Source of the DNA: Liopterus haemorrhoidalis
Lineage: Eukaryota; Arthropoda; Insecta; Coleoptera; Dytiscidae
Length of the DNA stretch: 64,000 bases
Direction of reading: 5' to 3'
Assembly (NCBI GenBank): GCA_963971575.1
Contig: OZ020611.1
Span: forward strand, 60,297,381-60,361,380
A program made the position numbers and the translations under genes. Shown one piece after another: positions 43,201 to 53,612 of the stretch (position 1 is the stretch's first letter; each line of letters opens with the position of its first letter). Under the pieces are notes generated by a model. It made no database searches and was not told where the DNA came from. It saw only the letters and a list, made by a program, of their open reading frames with translations.

Positions 43201-43990
43201 CCCGTATATGATCTATGTTGTCTAATTCGTCAAAGTTTAGAATCATTTCTTCAAGGGTTTCAGTATATTGATTCCAATTCGCTGATTCAATTTTCCATTT
43301 TCTTGTGTTATGCATATTAGTATGGTTAGATGGTTGAGTTCTGCATAGTAGTTCAATTTTAATTGGGAAATGGTCACTTCCGTTTAAGTCTGGTAAGGCT
43401 TTCCATAAGACATTTTTGATGGTTTTTTCGTCAGACAGAGTCAGGTCAATTGACGAGAAATTTCCTGTTCTGGCACAGAAATGTGTTGGTGATCCATCGT
43501 TTAGCAAGCAGGTTTCTTCAAAGGTTTTTTCTAGGATTTTTCCCCGACGATCGAGGCCTATTGATCCCCAAAGTGGGTTGTGCCCATTAAAATCTCCAGT
43601 AATTATATACGGCTTAGGTAGCTGCTGTATAACGTTCTCGATTTCTACCACTGTTACTGGTTGGTCAGGAGGGAGATACATATTGCATATGGTTATTTGC
43701 CCTTCTATGTAGGTTTTTATTGCGATGACTTCTAAGTTGCTGTTAATTATTAGTGGTTCGCAGTACATTGAGTCTTTTATGAATATTGCTACCCCTCCAC
43801 TAGCATGTAGATCATTTCCTCTGTCTCTTCTATAAGTATTATACCCTGTCAAATTTCCATTATCTTTGGATTTAAAGTGAGTTTCCTGTAGACAGAGTAA
43901 ATTAGGTTGCATTTCACATACAAGTTGTTTAATTTCTGATAATCTTGTGTAATATCCATTAATGTTCCATTGCAATATTGTCGCTATCAT
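40292..43990 (-). CDS. retrotransposon A ORF2: endonuclease, reverse transcriptase, RNase H
   Basis: A 1,232-residue polyprotein for target-primed reverse transcription. An APE-type endonuclease occupies about 1-215: QWNI at 7-10, LQETH near 34-38, GDFNGH at 132-137, SIDL near 180-183, GSDHFPI at 204-210. The reverse transcriptase spans about 480-760: NYRPIALS near 512-519, FCDITKAYD with D584, GVPQGSV at 640-646, and the FADD box at 672-675 intact. A C-terminal RNase H spans about 963-1,085 with D968, E1001, D1027 and D1080, ending in the WVPSHVG..GNE motif. A C-x2-C-x7-H-x4-C knuckle is at 1,173-1,189. Length and domain order fit the I group; jockey elements lack RNase H. All catalytic residues are present. 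ATG at 43,990. Confidence 0.93.
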   Translation of the reverse strand: MIATILQWNINGYYTRLSEIKQLVCEMQPNLLCLQETHFKSKDNGNLTGYNTYRRDRGNDLHASGGVAIFIKDSMYCEPLIINSNLEVIAIKTYIEGQITICNMYLPPDQPVTVVEIENVIQQLPKPYIITGDFNGHNPLWGSIGLDRRGKILEKTFEETCLLNDGSPTHFCARTGNFSSIDLTLSDEKTIKNVLWKALPDLNGSDHFPIKIELLCRTQPSNHTNMHNTRKWKIESANWNQYTETLEEMILNFDELDNIDHIRDTFTQNIIHAAEVSIGYKSIQKRKVVPWWNEECWKARKEHRKALNHYKRNRNDENLERLKKSRSAYHNIMLKSKQKSWTEFVSTMTKDTNATEIWTKIRKINGKYTNTTTDVLIENNTIIDTPQEITNCIAQHFQRNSSNQNYSEEFRTRKFIKEREEIIIPPDINNPLNTPFTDEELEFALNTSKNKSSPGADNVTYEMLKHLPKSYKTYMLKMFNKIWECNQFPNKWKEVTVIPLLKPTKDKKHPTNYRPIALSSTICKTIEKIINNRLTWYLESSNLLSNAQCGFRKGRSTNDQLIILESEIQSAFHNKQHMLAVFCDITKAYDMTWRHHIITSLTKMGIGGNILRFIRNFLSERKFRVHMKGHVSDVYVQENGVPQGSVLAVTLFLIAINSVTEQITLPVKTLLFADDIVILCKSKNIKTLQETLQRALNSMKKWSCETGFEFSPSKTQAMHFCRLYKSLGDPTIKLGDHIISFVQTKKFLGMTFDYKGTWKQHLQNIKVECYKKLNVLKMLGHSKWGADRHTLTTLYKSLIRSKIDYGSVIYQSAKVSNLKIIDTIHNTALRIITGAYRTSPVKSLLAEAGEPSLQRRRMQLTVSYVAKLASKPYHPTYPYLFKPGPKTELRNQYPLQAKIVHTLSEIDSNIPQIIPKYTIRYPPWTITRPTCNTELVKYPKSSTLPQQLQQLFAEICGKVGVGQKIYTDGSRVDNKTGAGIVLPQSTMSYRLPDESSTYTAEVFAILKALEQIKGKNEEHQRYLIITDSLSALQDITHPYTQHPFTGRIQELIHQLQREQNTLHFIWVPSHVGINGNEAADQKAREGTNLIHSEEHLKNLDYDWKNYAKKQIMKQWEIEWQRTSENKLREVKNSIKPWKIPGSRKQQILITRLRIGHCQLTHKFLFDSTTTDRCPTCHTKTSVKHVLTECPQYDEERRKYAMPNNLCEALCNDPVQLQKILNFLIATKLDKYI

Positions 43991-44016
43991 TTTTAGGCTG
44001 TAATTTATGTGTTTTT

Positions 44017-45428
44017 TTAGTTTGACTGTCTAGAGTCTTCTATTTCATATGCCAGTTGTTGTTTTAGTTTTGCTGTTAGTCTTGTAATTCTGCCCTTCAT
44101 AACGCGATGTTCGAAGCACGGATATATGTCATACAACATATTCAACAGTTTCTGTGTATCGGACGTATAGTCCTTTGATATTGATAACACTTCCTGTTGC
44201 CCATGAGCGTTTTCGAGAAAGTCCTTTAGTTGTTCATATGATAATATGTAACTATCCTGTTTTTCCCCTATTTTCGTTTTACAGGGTTCTAGTAATTCAT
44301 CTAGTGGAAGAGGTCCCTGGAGGTTTTCTCCTCTTGGCTTCTTTGTTTTTGGTTTGTCTTTTCTCCGTTTTTCTATCTGTGTACTTGTTTTCTCTCCTTG
44401 AATTGTGCTATCCCTGTTGTCATTGGAGTCTATTGTTGACGATGATGCTCGCCTCTTCTTTTCAGTCTGGTTTACATTTACTTTCTCTAGATTTTGTGAG
44501 CTGATAATTTCTAATGTTGAGGTGTCTATATTTTCTTGTGCCTTTTGCATAGCGTTTTCTATGTCATTTGCACATTGAATTTGTTCTTTATTTCTATCAG
44601 GTACTATTAAGTCTTGTGTTAGGTGTTCGTGGTTGTCGGACAGAGGTATTGTTTGCTGGGTACAATTTTCAGGCACTTCTTGACTCTGTTGCTTACCGTG
44701 AGTGTCCGCTGGACGTGTCGTTTGTTGGGTATTGTTTTCAGGCATTTCTTGTCTCTGTCGATTACTTTCAATGTTATCATTTTTCTGGGGACAGTGAGCT
44801 GCTGTATGGCCTTCAGTGCGACATATAAAACATGTATCTACTGAGAGATATATGCGGTTGTATGTACCTTCTGATTCTACGAGTAAACTACTAGGTATGA
44901 GTTGCTTTTCATCTTTTATAATATATACTTGTCTCCGGAAACTCATGATGTGACTGTATTCAGCTTCATACCAGCTCTAATAGCACTGATACGGGATGCT
45001 GTTTTGATACCAGACAATTTCAATGCTTTCTGAATTTCTTCGTCGTGAACAGAAGGATGAACATTTGATAGGACGAGTTTTTGGGTCGGTGTAATTAATC
45101 TTCTAATTTCGATAAGATTGTTCTGTATTGGAATTGATTTATATTTTTGAGTGAGATCTTCAACCATTTGTTTGTTTTCTAGATATATGCAAATACGGTC
45201 ATTTGGAATGCGAGATGCAAAAGTGATGTTTTATGGTCCAACTAATGTTCCGATTCCAATAACATATTCTCTTATTTTAATACCGTTTACTGCATTTAGC
45301 ACTATGGCTTGCTCCTTTTTGGGATATTTTTTGGTATCAGACTTGATTACGTTTGCATATGACATATTGTGGTTTTGATTTTGTATTGTTTGAGAATAAC
45401 TGGCTGTTTGAGAAATATTGTCGGTCAT
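44017..45428 (-). pseudogene. retrotransposon A ORF1 (gag-like), disabled
   Basis: Nucleic-acid-binding ORF1. The ATG at 45,428 opens MTDNISQTASYSQTIQ. A TAA codon follows GIGTLVGP (about 45,230), after which the same frame continues with NITFASRIPNDRICIYLEN. A one-base shift follows MKLN at about 44,960, and the frame from 44,946 (SFRRQVYIIKDEKQ) runs open to 44,017. It contains one zinc knuckle CFICRTEGHTAAHC and a long polar low-complexity region. Element B ORF1 is a diverged homologue and marks where the breaks are. One nonsense change and one indel, so inactive as it stands. Confidence 0.85.
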
Positions 45429-45822
45429 TTTGTTAAATTTTTAAGAATACACTGTAGTCAGATATATTCCGTATTTGTTTTGATTTATGTTAAATAGATT
45501 TGGCACGTTTGTAAAATGTTATCATTTTAATCTGACGACTAGCGACAGGTCCTACGGGCACGGACGGCCCAAACCGGCCGGTGCGCAAGAACTATGTCGC
45601 CTAGTTGCTAACAGAGCGTAGGTGTGAAGTGATATATAATGTGAAATATGGTGTGAATTATGGATTTATTTAAATGATTGGTGAGTAAATATTTAATAGT
45701 ATTGGGTACTTACAGTTTTAGGAATTTTTGGACGGTTTACACCCGATTTTCCCACTGTATTTAAGACACTATAAAAACTGACTTCATTAACTCAAATTAC
45801 TCGGTCGGTCCCCAAGATTTTT

Positions 45823-46188
45823 CCTGAGAGCATTCATGGTTGTGTTCTTTAATTCTAGACACCCCTTTTTTAAATATTTTCGATGGTATCAGCAATATTA
45901 TAATTGCGCCAAAAGTAGCGCAATGTTATTTGTTTATCCGCCTTCAGCTTATCAAACTTTTGTTGAAAAGTGTATTTCAGATAATATTTTTTAAAACAAT
46001 TACTCCCTCGTCCATGGGTTTTAAAATACAGTTGTGTTAGATGCCATGAACATTACTTTTACATTAGGATTAAGCTGATCAAGATTTTGTGGTTGGTTAG
46101 GTGCGTTATCTAGTAGATTAGTAAAAAAATTAAACTGCGTTAATGTGAAGGCGTGTTAATGGAGACCGTGTAAAGGGAAGGGGTACTG
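45823..46188 (-). pseudogene. Tigger/pogo transposase, core piece, and element end
   Basis: The minus strand reads, in shifted frames, LLDNAPNQPQNL (about 46,115), NPNVKVMFMASNTT, PMDEGVIVLKN (about 46,015) and KADKQITLRYFWRNYNIADT (about 45,950-45,890). The D-N-A-P-x-H-P and P-M-D-x-G-V motifs are the second and third catalytic regions of Tigger/pogo transposases. The N-terminal DNA-binding part is deleted: the sequence passes directly to a pogo-like terminus whose complement reads CAGTACCCCTTCCCTTTACA, followed by TA (46,189-46,190). The left terminus was not found. Confidence 0.75.
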
Positions 46189-46678
46189 TACACGAATTTA
46201 CCACCTCGATTGCTTGAACTGACTTCTTTAAGTTTTCACTTGTGATATTATTAATATGTTATTTTAATACGTCTATCAATCTAATATCAGGTAATTTTGG
46301 GTCCTAATTATGTCGTTGAATGCTATTTATAGGTCCCATATTAATTCGATAAAGGTTGATAATACTATCGCATAGGAAAGGCGTAAAACTATCCAATTTT
46401 TTGGCACATTGTTTATAGGTATAATATTCTTTAATGAAAGTTGTAATTCTCAGAACTTGCAATAAATATTTCTTTGAATATATTCGATTTAAAAACAAAA
46501 AAAGTTTAAAAATAATAATAACAAATGGTGAACGAATACATGGAAATATAATAGTATGAAAACAAAATTTTTCCGAAACCAGACAGTTTAATTCAATAGT
46601 TAAAAGTAAGTTTAGTTCCCGGTCAGAACTGATTAGGTCAGTAAAAGTTGTTTTCAAATATATTGGGCCATACTATAC
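46189..46678. other. no gene seen
   Basis: AT-rich sequence between the Tigger end and the next mariner. Open frames here have no recognisable similarity. Confidence 0.4.
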
Positions 46679-46789
46679 TAGATGTGTTTAATAAGTCAGT
46701 GACTTCGAAAAAAAAAGATTTTTTTTTACCCAATTGTCACTTATTTTTCAATATAGTCGTCTTTCAGCTCTATACATTTTGCCGAACAA

Positions 46790-47975
46790 TATGCGAACTA
46801 CCTTAAGCCATCCAAAAAGTGCAATTTTTCTGCAAAATCAGTGTGTGTTTCAGCGACAGTTTCCTTGTTCGATGCAAATATTTTTCCATAGAACCATTTC
46901 TTCATGTTTGGAAAGAAAATCGCAGAGAGACAAATCTGGAGAACAGGGTGGATGCAGGAGCAGTTTTTTGACCAATTTGGCCAATTTGGCCATTGCAATT
47001 GCAAACGAGTGAGCTAATGTATTGCCATGGCGGAATAGAACTTTTTTCTGCGACAAAATAGGCTGCTTTTTCATCAGTTGAGCGTAGAGTCGATCCAATA
47101 AAGCGGCATAATATTGTCCTGTGATCCTTTTTCTCATTTCCAGATAGTCGATGAAGATTAAATAAATAAATAAATAATAGGATCTCAACACCTAGATAAG
47201 CATATATGGGGTAGAGAAGGTAAGTTCTCCGTTTCTGGACCGTCGGCCATAGATACGGAAGCCACGTGGTCAGTGTGACGTTGCGACCTATCCTATTGTC
47301 CCTGTATAATCAAGTATTTATTTTAAGTATGAAATTCTCGATTAAGATTATGCCTTGAAATCCCAGAAAATCGTGGGAAAGACCATTCCGGCTAGGGAAA
47401 CCTGTTTGCCTTGTTCGGAGCACGTTTACCAGGATAAATACACTGTTTTGACTGTGCTTTTATTTCTGGTGTGTAGTTATGGATCCATGTTTTATGTACG
47501 GTTATGAAACGCCGCAAAAATTCATTTGGATTATGTTTGTACATGTCCTTGAAATGGTCGCGCGATTCCATCTTTGACTCGCAGTAACCAATTTGCCGAT
47601 AGTTTTTTCATGCCCAAATGATCGTGCAGGATATGAAATGTGTTCGTCTGAAATGTTTACCATCTTGGTCATCTCGCGTATCTTCAGTTGGTGGTCGTCA
47701 ACCATGAATTTATTGTAGTCTTCAGTTATGACTTTATTTGTATGTCCCAGGTGCTAAGCAATATTAGTTCTCGTACGACCACAACAAAATTCAGTGAAGC
47801 ACTTGCGAAATATTCTATGCGACAGAGCAGAGTTCTTATAGTACCTTTTTAGATATGCTTTAATTTCCCTAATAGCTTTGTCACGTAAAAAGTAGTGCTT
47901 GATCAACACACGAAATTCACATTTTCTATTGTAGCAAATAATCACAAACTTCGCCGCTTCCAAACGCTGTTAAAA
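46790..47975 (-). pseudogene. mariner transposase pseudogene
   Basis: N-terminus FRVLIKHYFLRDKAIREIKA, then YLKRYYKNSALS (about 47,920-47,800), with C-F-T-E-F-C-C-G-R-T corresponding to the usual W-F-x-E-F-R-x-G-R-x. The middle (about 47,660-47,400) survives in fragments. The core reads RKRITGQYYAALLDRLYAQL, then KKVLFRHGNTLAHS and HPPCSPDLSLCDF (about 47,130-46,900). The family motif H-D-N-A is H-G-N-T here, so the second catalytic aspartate is lost, in addition to several frameshifts and the insertion at 47,161-47,337. Confidence 0.82.
47161..47337 (-). repeat. 177-bp SINE-like retroposon inside the mariner
   Basis: Flanked by TCGATGAAGATTA (47,148-47,160) and TCGATTAAGATTA (47,338-47,350), 12 of 13 identical. 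On the minus strand it ends in a TTTA repeat tail (reads AATAAATAAATAAATAAT at its plus-strand start). Target duplication plus simple-repeat tail indicates retroposition. I see no clear box A/B, so the promoter type is unknown. Confidence 0.7.
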
Positions 47976-48112
47976 AAATGTACTAATTTACAGATCTACT
48001 TGAAACTAAGTGTGTATATTTACAAAGAGTAGCAATTGTCAGATATAATATCAAACTTGTGATCTAAATGCCATCTCTGAGAGGAGAATTAACTGACTTA
48101 TCCAACACAATA

Positions 48113-49067
48113 TTTACATTATACTGTATTTTAACCTATTATTTTATATGTATATTATATGGTGATACTCGAAAACTACCCGTTACTTTCAACTGTTGCT
48201 AATTGCTAATAATACTTTGCAATTTGGCTTGAATTTGAATCAATCTGGCAGTGTCTTTTCCAATAACTGAATAAGTTCATTTATGAATTTCGTTAACCGA
48301 ATCCTGAACGGTCTCATATTCATTTTTAATTCATTCATCAAGGTCACCAAAACTTATATTGAGACTAAAAAACTACCTGTCACAGGTTCAACTCACAGAA
48401 CTAAGTTAGGTCTCCGTTTCAGGAAGAAAAAAAAACACACACAATGAAAACCACAATATTTTAAACTGTCAAAAACTGTATAACATTTTAATTATTTTGT
48501 TATTTGTTCACAACACGTATTTTCTAAAAGCGAAGTTACAACAATATTGTTAAATCATGAATTTTGTTACTTTTAGTCGAAACATTAACTTGAAAATATG
48601 TACAATTGCATTAAATAAACAGAACATTGTTAATTAAAGATGAGAAGTCAAGTAAAGTAGCTGAACCTTTCTTACAACATTTGATGTTAGAACGTCAAAG
48701 TGCTTGACGATAGTTAAAGAGCTTGACATGTAATCGAGAAGCTCTATGAAGTTTATTGTCGAAAATAACTTCGTTAATTACTAATATGTCGCTTTGAGTT
48801 TAATTAACAGTCATATTTGGTAAAATACTCCGTCAGTAAAGATATAATGGAATGCTTCATTTAATGATTCTACAATTGTATTTTATGTTGTACCTAGTTT
48901 CTAATAGAATTAAGAAGATGTCATTAAAATATCATAAAGATCGTTATTTCTAACTCCTAACATACAAGAAAAGCATTCCAGAAATAAGAACAAAATTATT
49001 GAAAAGTCCGGTTATTGTATGTGTTAAAAAATAATATATACGGTGTTTTTGGTACTGTTTAAACATT
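48113..49067. other. no gene seen
   Basis: AT-rich DNA. Two similar phrases (GAAAACTACCCGTTAC near 48,168 and AAAAACTACCTGTCAC near 48,365) hint at a decayed small repeat. Nothing firm. Confidence 0.4.
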
Positions 49068-49849
49068 CCTATTTTTTTTTTTTTTTTATTATACCTACGA
49101 TACCATGGAGGTTAATTAGAAAAGGTTAAGTACTTTATTTTACAAATAAGAATACTAAATGGGAACATAGGGCCTCTACGAAGTGCTTCCATCTGAAAAA
49201 CATTGCGGGCCTCTTTGGATCTAGCTCTAGCCGTGATGATTCCAACATCTGGTCCGAATTAGAGCCCTTGCCAAAAGTTCTGTTCGGGATTCATTCGTAA
49301 AGGATTAAGCAATTAATGGTTTAATGTTTACAGGGGATTAACCCATAGCACCCGAGTACGTCAGTGGGGCTGCGACATCAAAGTCTATGCACCTGCCCAT
49401 TCTTCTGTTAGGGTTAATTCCCTTAGCCAAGATATATCCTTTTTTTTATACCAGACTCTGGAGATTCACCTTTGTCTCTTGTAACTTCAGCTGTATTGTC
49501 CGGAGTTCGCTACTAGGACGCGAACAGATGATTTCCTGGCAGAGCTAATACTACTCACGTGTAGCGCTAGATGTCTCCGAGAAGCAATTTATAACCCTTA
49601 ACGGATTAATTTTGATCTAGGGTGCTATTTCCGTACCAGACTTGAACATTCTGTCACGGTAAAGACAGAGAGAAATATGCGGATGCCTCCTCCTCGTTCA
49701 TTGTAAAAGAGTAGAAAAGGTGTGAAATGTGAAATAAAGGAAGCCCTGATTTGTATATTGCTATGCGAATTAGGGTCGAAGTTGGGTCAAAAATTTCCCT
49801 ACAGAAAATTTGAGAGAAAAGAGGGTGACACAAATAAGTGGAAGCAATG
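49068..49849. other. T-tract followed by a less AT-rich block, unassigned
   Basis: A 20-bp T-run (49,068-49,087) is followed by about 550 bp of moderate GC content (for example CTAGCTCTAGCCGTGATGAT and CCGGAGTTCGCTACTAGGAC). The T-run could be the poly(A) tail of a minus-strand retroposon, but no coding similarity or target duplication was found. Confidence 0.3.
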
Positions 49850-52004
49850 TCACGTTCTAACAGTTGCACTCTACAAGTGTAGTAGCACTATTATATGCTC
49901 TGATCCTAATTTGATAAGTGATATTCAATATCTGCCTCCTATCGGCCGCTTTGATCATGCAGTCATTATTACTACAATTCAGTGCATGAAATCCGTACAA
50001 AATAATGTTATACGAAGAAATTTTTGGCGTGCTGACTTCGACACTATCACCGACGAACTTTCGGCATTGGATTGGGATGAGTTACTTAATGGACGTACAA
50101 TTGATCTGAGATGGTGTAATTTCTCATCATCTGTCACTGATATAATTAATCGTAACACTCCCTTTGTAAGAAGACGACCTAATTTCCGGCAACCTTGGTT
50201 CAATCACCACCTATTGCAGTTGCATAAACAAAAACGTAGACTGGAAATGTAATAAATATATTTATAACCCAGCTAGCTATAAAGAATTTCGTGATGTATC
50301 TAATCATCTTACTAGTGAACTGCGAATGGCGAGACGCAAGTATGAAGCACAATTGGTTCAGAAAGGGCCGCAAGCGTTTCATAGTTACGTACGGTCTAAA
50401 CTGGATTCCGAAGTTTCAACGCCTATTCTTAGAGGTGATGGCAATTTAATATTCAAAAAATTTTGCTTCTGTGGCTAACATTTTTTCCAGAGAGTTTGTC
50501 GCTGCCTATACAACTGAACCTGATGGCGTTTTACCAAGTCTCAATCCCACATCTCGTAATCCATTTGATATTAAAACCATCGAAGTAACTCCTGAGATTG
50601 TACGTGAGGAGCTTGGTTGTCTTAAAGAATCGTGCTCCTTGAATCCAGACAACATACCATCTTTAATATTAAATAAATGCAAAGACGCTTTGGCGGAGCC
50701 ATCAAGGTTACTTATGAAGCACTTTTTCAACGCTGGTACTCTACCTTGTTCCTGGAAATCGTCTTACGTAACCCCTATTTATAAGAAGGGTGACAAGTTT
50801 GATGCAAAAAATTATCGCCCAATAAGTATTAGGTCTTCCATACGTAAAGTTTTCGAGCGAATCATAGTAAAGAGTTTATTACCATTTATTCTGCCCAATG
50901 ATCAACATGGCTTCTTACCTGGTCGCTCTGTTACTACAAATCTACTGTTAGCACTAAATGCATGAACTCGAGTCATTGATAACTCGGAACCCACTGATGT
51001 TTTATATCTCGATTTCTCTCGAGCTTTCGACAAAGTTTCTATCAAGAGATTATTACACAAGCTAGAACACCACGGTATTCGAGGAAAGCTACTAAATTGG
51101 ATTCGAGCCTTTTTATCGGACATGAACTTTCAAGTAAAAGTGGGCGACCATCTTTCTGACCCTGAAAAAGTCCTCAGTGCTGTACCACAAGGTTCAGTAC
51201 TTGGACCTCTTCTTTTTCTAATATATGTTGCCGATCTGAAATCCAAAATTTCTTCCTCATGCTCTTTTTATGCTGATGACACCAAATTATATAATAATCC
51301 TCTACAAATGCTACAATTCTTCAAGAAGATCTGGATAAATTGATGGACGGGTCAAATAAGTGGATAATACCTTTAAATCCAGAAAAAACGGTTGTACTGC
51401 ATATTGGGTCGAATAATCCCCTAGTTCAGTACCAAATAAATGGACAACAAATTAAATCTGTTTTGGAACAAGTCGATCTTGGGATTACAATCACATCAAA
51501 CCTAAAATGGTCCAGACATGTGCTAAAATGTGCAAAGATAGCGAAATCAATGATATTCTTTATAAAGAAATCTTTCTATCATCCATCTCCTACTTTGTTC
51601 TGCTCGCCGTACAAAATGTATATTCGTCCTCATCTGGAATTTGGTTTTGCCATTTGGTCACCATATTTGTCGAAAGACATTAACCTTATCGAAAATGTGC
51701 AACGCAGAGCAATCTGAATTCCATATGGGTATAGAAGACCATCATATGAAGCCCGATTATGTGAATTAAAGCTCATAAAGTTAGTGGGTCGACGTGTTCG
51801 CGCTGACTTAATAACAATGTATCGACTTGTGTCCAATTCGTTTTCTAGTGATTTATCGTCATAATATATCCTAAATAACGATAACAGACTGTGTGGACAT
51901 AGATTTAAACTGAAGAAAGACGCTTTTACAATGTGTGTGCGTGCTAACTTTTTCACTAATAATAAGCAATAATTATTATTATTATTATTATTATTATTAT
52001 TTGT
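49850..52004 (+). pseudogene. CR1/jockey-like non-LTR retrotransposon ORF2, decayed
   Basis: A 5'-truncated endonuclease-reverse transcriptase. The end of the endonuclease reads SDPNLISDIQYLPPIGRFDH near 49,896-49,955. The linker PNFRQPWFNHHLLQLHKQKR ends in a frameshift at about 50,245. Reverse transcriptase blocks follow: NYRPISIRSSIRKVFERI near 50,810-50,860, LYLDFSRAFDKV near 51,003, VPQGSVLGPLLFLIYVADL near 51,182-51,238, and an intact YADDTKLY at about 51,269-51,292. The thumb region LGITITSNLKWSRH and C-terminal block IENVQRRAI follow. Breaks: TGA at about 50,963, a frameshift at about 51,305, TGA at about 51,715, and TAA near 51,861. No RNase H. It ends in a reiterated ATT tail (51,971-52,004), as in CR1-type elements. 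Confidence 0.85.
51971..52004 (+). repeat. (ATT)n microsatellite at the retrotransposon 3' end
   Basis: About eleven ATT units directly after the decayed ORF2, serving as its 3' tail. Confidence 0.9.
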
Positions 52005-52980
52005 CGAGGTTCTTTTCTTATCTAGATCTGATGGTTTTGGTCACCTGGCCAATTCCAACGCTGGGTCGGTAGAGGACAGGCTATACCACTCAAACACCAT
52101 GGAGTTGCACATATCGTAGTATGTATTTTTCTGATGGCATTCAAGTTTTTCCATTCGGTCTTGAGCCTAGGCTCTTGGACTGAGAAATTGGTATTTGTGG
52201 CTAAACAGAGCCATCCTACGAGAAGCATCAAGCTTCGGGTAAGATTGTGACGTGCTTTTGGACGTCAACCTGTTTTACTTGGTTAACCAGATCGATTACC
52301 CTGCATGGTTCTTAAAGACATCGTCAGATGTCTGTCAGTTTACCCGCACTCCCCGGTTACGAGGAGTTGGTAACATTGTGGATTAGGGAACTTGCGTGTA
52401 TCCCCTATTGTCTACCTAGAACATTTGATGGCTCCACATCTTCATTGTTTTGTTCCTTTAAATGCGAATGTGAAGATAATGAATTCTAAACAGTTTTGTC
52501 ACATATTACCCAAAACCAAAACTTTTCTAAAGCTTCAATGAAAAAATAACAAAACAAAATGCCAGGAATAAGTCATAAAGCAAAACCGATTCTACCATAA
52601 AGTTTGTGATATTGAAAATACTTCACAGTACATATATGGAGATGCTGTAAGGAAGAAGATATCTGAGTAGTGTAGACAACCACACAGGAAATAAGAGGTA
52701 GATTACAGATTATAGGATATTTGATTACAAACTAATCGTCATAGTAGACATCAGTGAAGAGTGGGAATTAAAAACGTAGTAGAGTTATAAACTGATAATC
52801 GTACATATATAATTAGGAAGTGTCTGTAGGAAATCTGGGTAACATTGTGACGTAATTTTTTCCTAAGGTCACATGTTAATCCTATAATCCAGGTGATGAA
52901 GAAATTTTTTGGCAAAAACAAGTTAAAAATACTCAGCTAGAATCCATTTTTTGCAAGAATTGAACGTTTTTAAAATATAA
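52005..52980. other. unassigned; moderately GC-rich first half
   Basis: 52,010-52,460 is less AT-rich (GGTCACCTGGCCAATTCCAA and CTCCCCGGTTACGAGGAGTT), resembling retroelement UTR sequence, but gives no protein match. The remainder is AT-rich. Confidence 0.3.
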
Positions 52981-53172
52981 ATTAATGAAACAGTGTTTAA
53001 AAATAGTGTAAATAATTAAAAGTTAGTATTAAAATAGTGTTAATTTAGTGTTTTGTGTTAAAACAGTGTGCAGTGTGAAATTAATGAAACAGTGTTTAAA
53101 AGCAGTGTAAATAATCAAAAGTTAGTATTAAAATAGTGTTAATTTAGTGTTTTGTGTTTAAACAGTGTGCAG
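52981..53172. repeat. tandem duplication, 99-bp unit x2
   Basis: ATTAATGAAACAGTGTTTAA begins at 52,981 and again at 53,080. Both units contain AAAATAGTGTTAATTTAGTG and end AACAGTGTGCAG. Only a few bases differ. About 40 bases downstream, CAAAGTGAGTACAT could act as a plus-strand splice donor. Confidence 0.88.
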
Positions 53173-53609
53173 AGGTTTTTAAAGAAGACTTAGTTCTAAA
53201 TCTTCCAAAGTGAGTACATATTTTTTAATTTCAATATTATAAAACTAGTTTGCTTAACCCATCAACAATTACGGGTTTTTAACAAAAAAAAAAGTTTTTG
53301 ACTATATTAACTTGGTTCTTTACCATCCTTTCTGCATCTTTTCTTTTAATATTCCTTTTTTTACATAGTGAGTCATGTAGTTTTTCGAAAATACCTGACA
53401 TGATGGTATATTTTTTGGTTAATTATAAGAAATTAAGACACGTTAAAAAATAAAATCAAATACACATACAAACAATTGAAATTTTGATGTTATAAATCCG
53501 TCATTGTTGACGGGTAATAACCTAGTTTGCAAATAAATACCTAAATAGACGTGATATGCAACACAGTAATATGAGGGACTTTTCGTAATATGATCATTGT
53601 TTATGCGAC
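53173..53609. other. no gene seen
   Basis: AT-rich DNA between the 99-bp duplication and the MITE. Confidence 0.4.
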
Positions 53610-53612
53610 TAA

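Larger units (their letters stand above)
40164..45810 (-). mobile_element. I-like non-LTR retrotransposon A, near full length
   Basis: 5.65 kb on the minus strand: about 380 bp of 5' UTR (45,430-45,810), ORF1, a 26-bp spacer, ORF2, a short 3' UTR with a stem-loop, and a poly(A) tail (T-run at about 40,161-40,173). Target duplication CCCAAGATTTTT. It interrupts a Tigger transposase. ORF2 is fully open, but ORF1 has a stop and a frameshift. Confidence 0.9.
46681..48110 (-). mobile_element. mariner element with SINE-like insertion
   Basis: Left end GATGTGTTTAATAAGTCAGT; complement of right end TTGTGTTGGATAAGTCAGTT. TA on each side (46,679-46,680; 48,111-48,112). 1,430 bp including a 177-bp insertion plus its duplicated target, so the original element was about 1.24 kb. 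Confidence 0.82.

Noticed and set aside
41817..43712. Several plus-strand open frames across element A
   Set aside because: All are antisense to the intact ORF2 on the minus strand.
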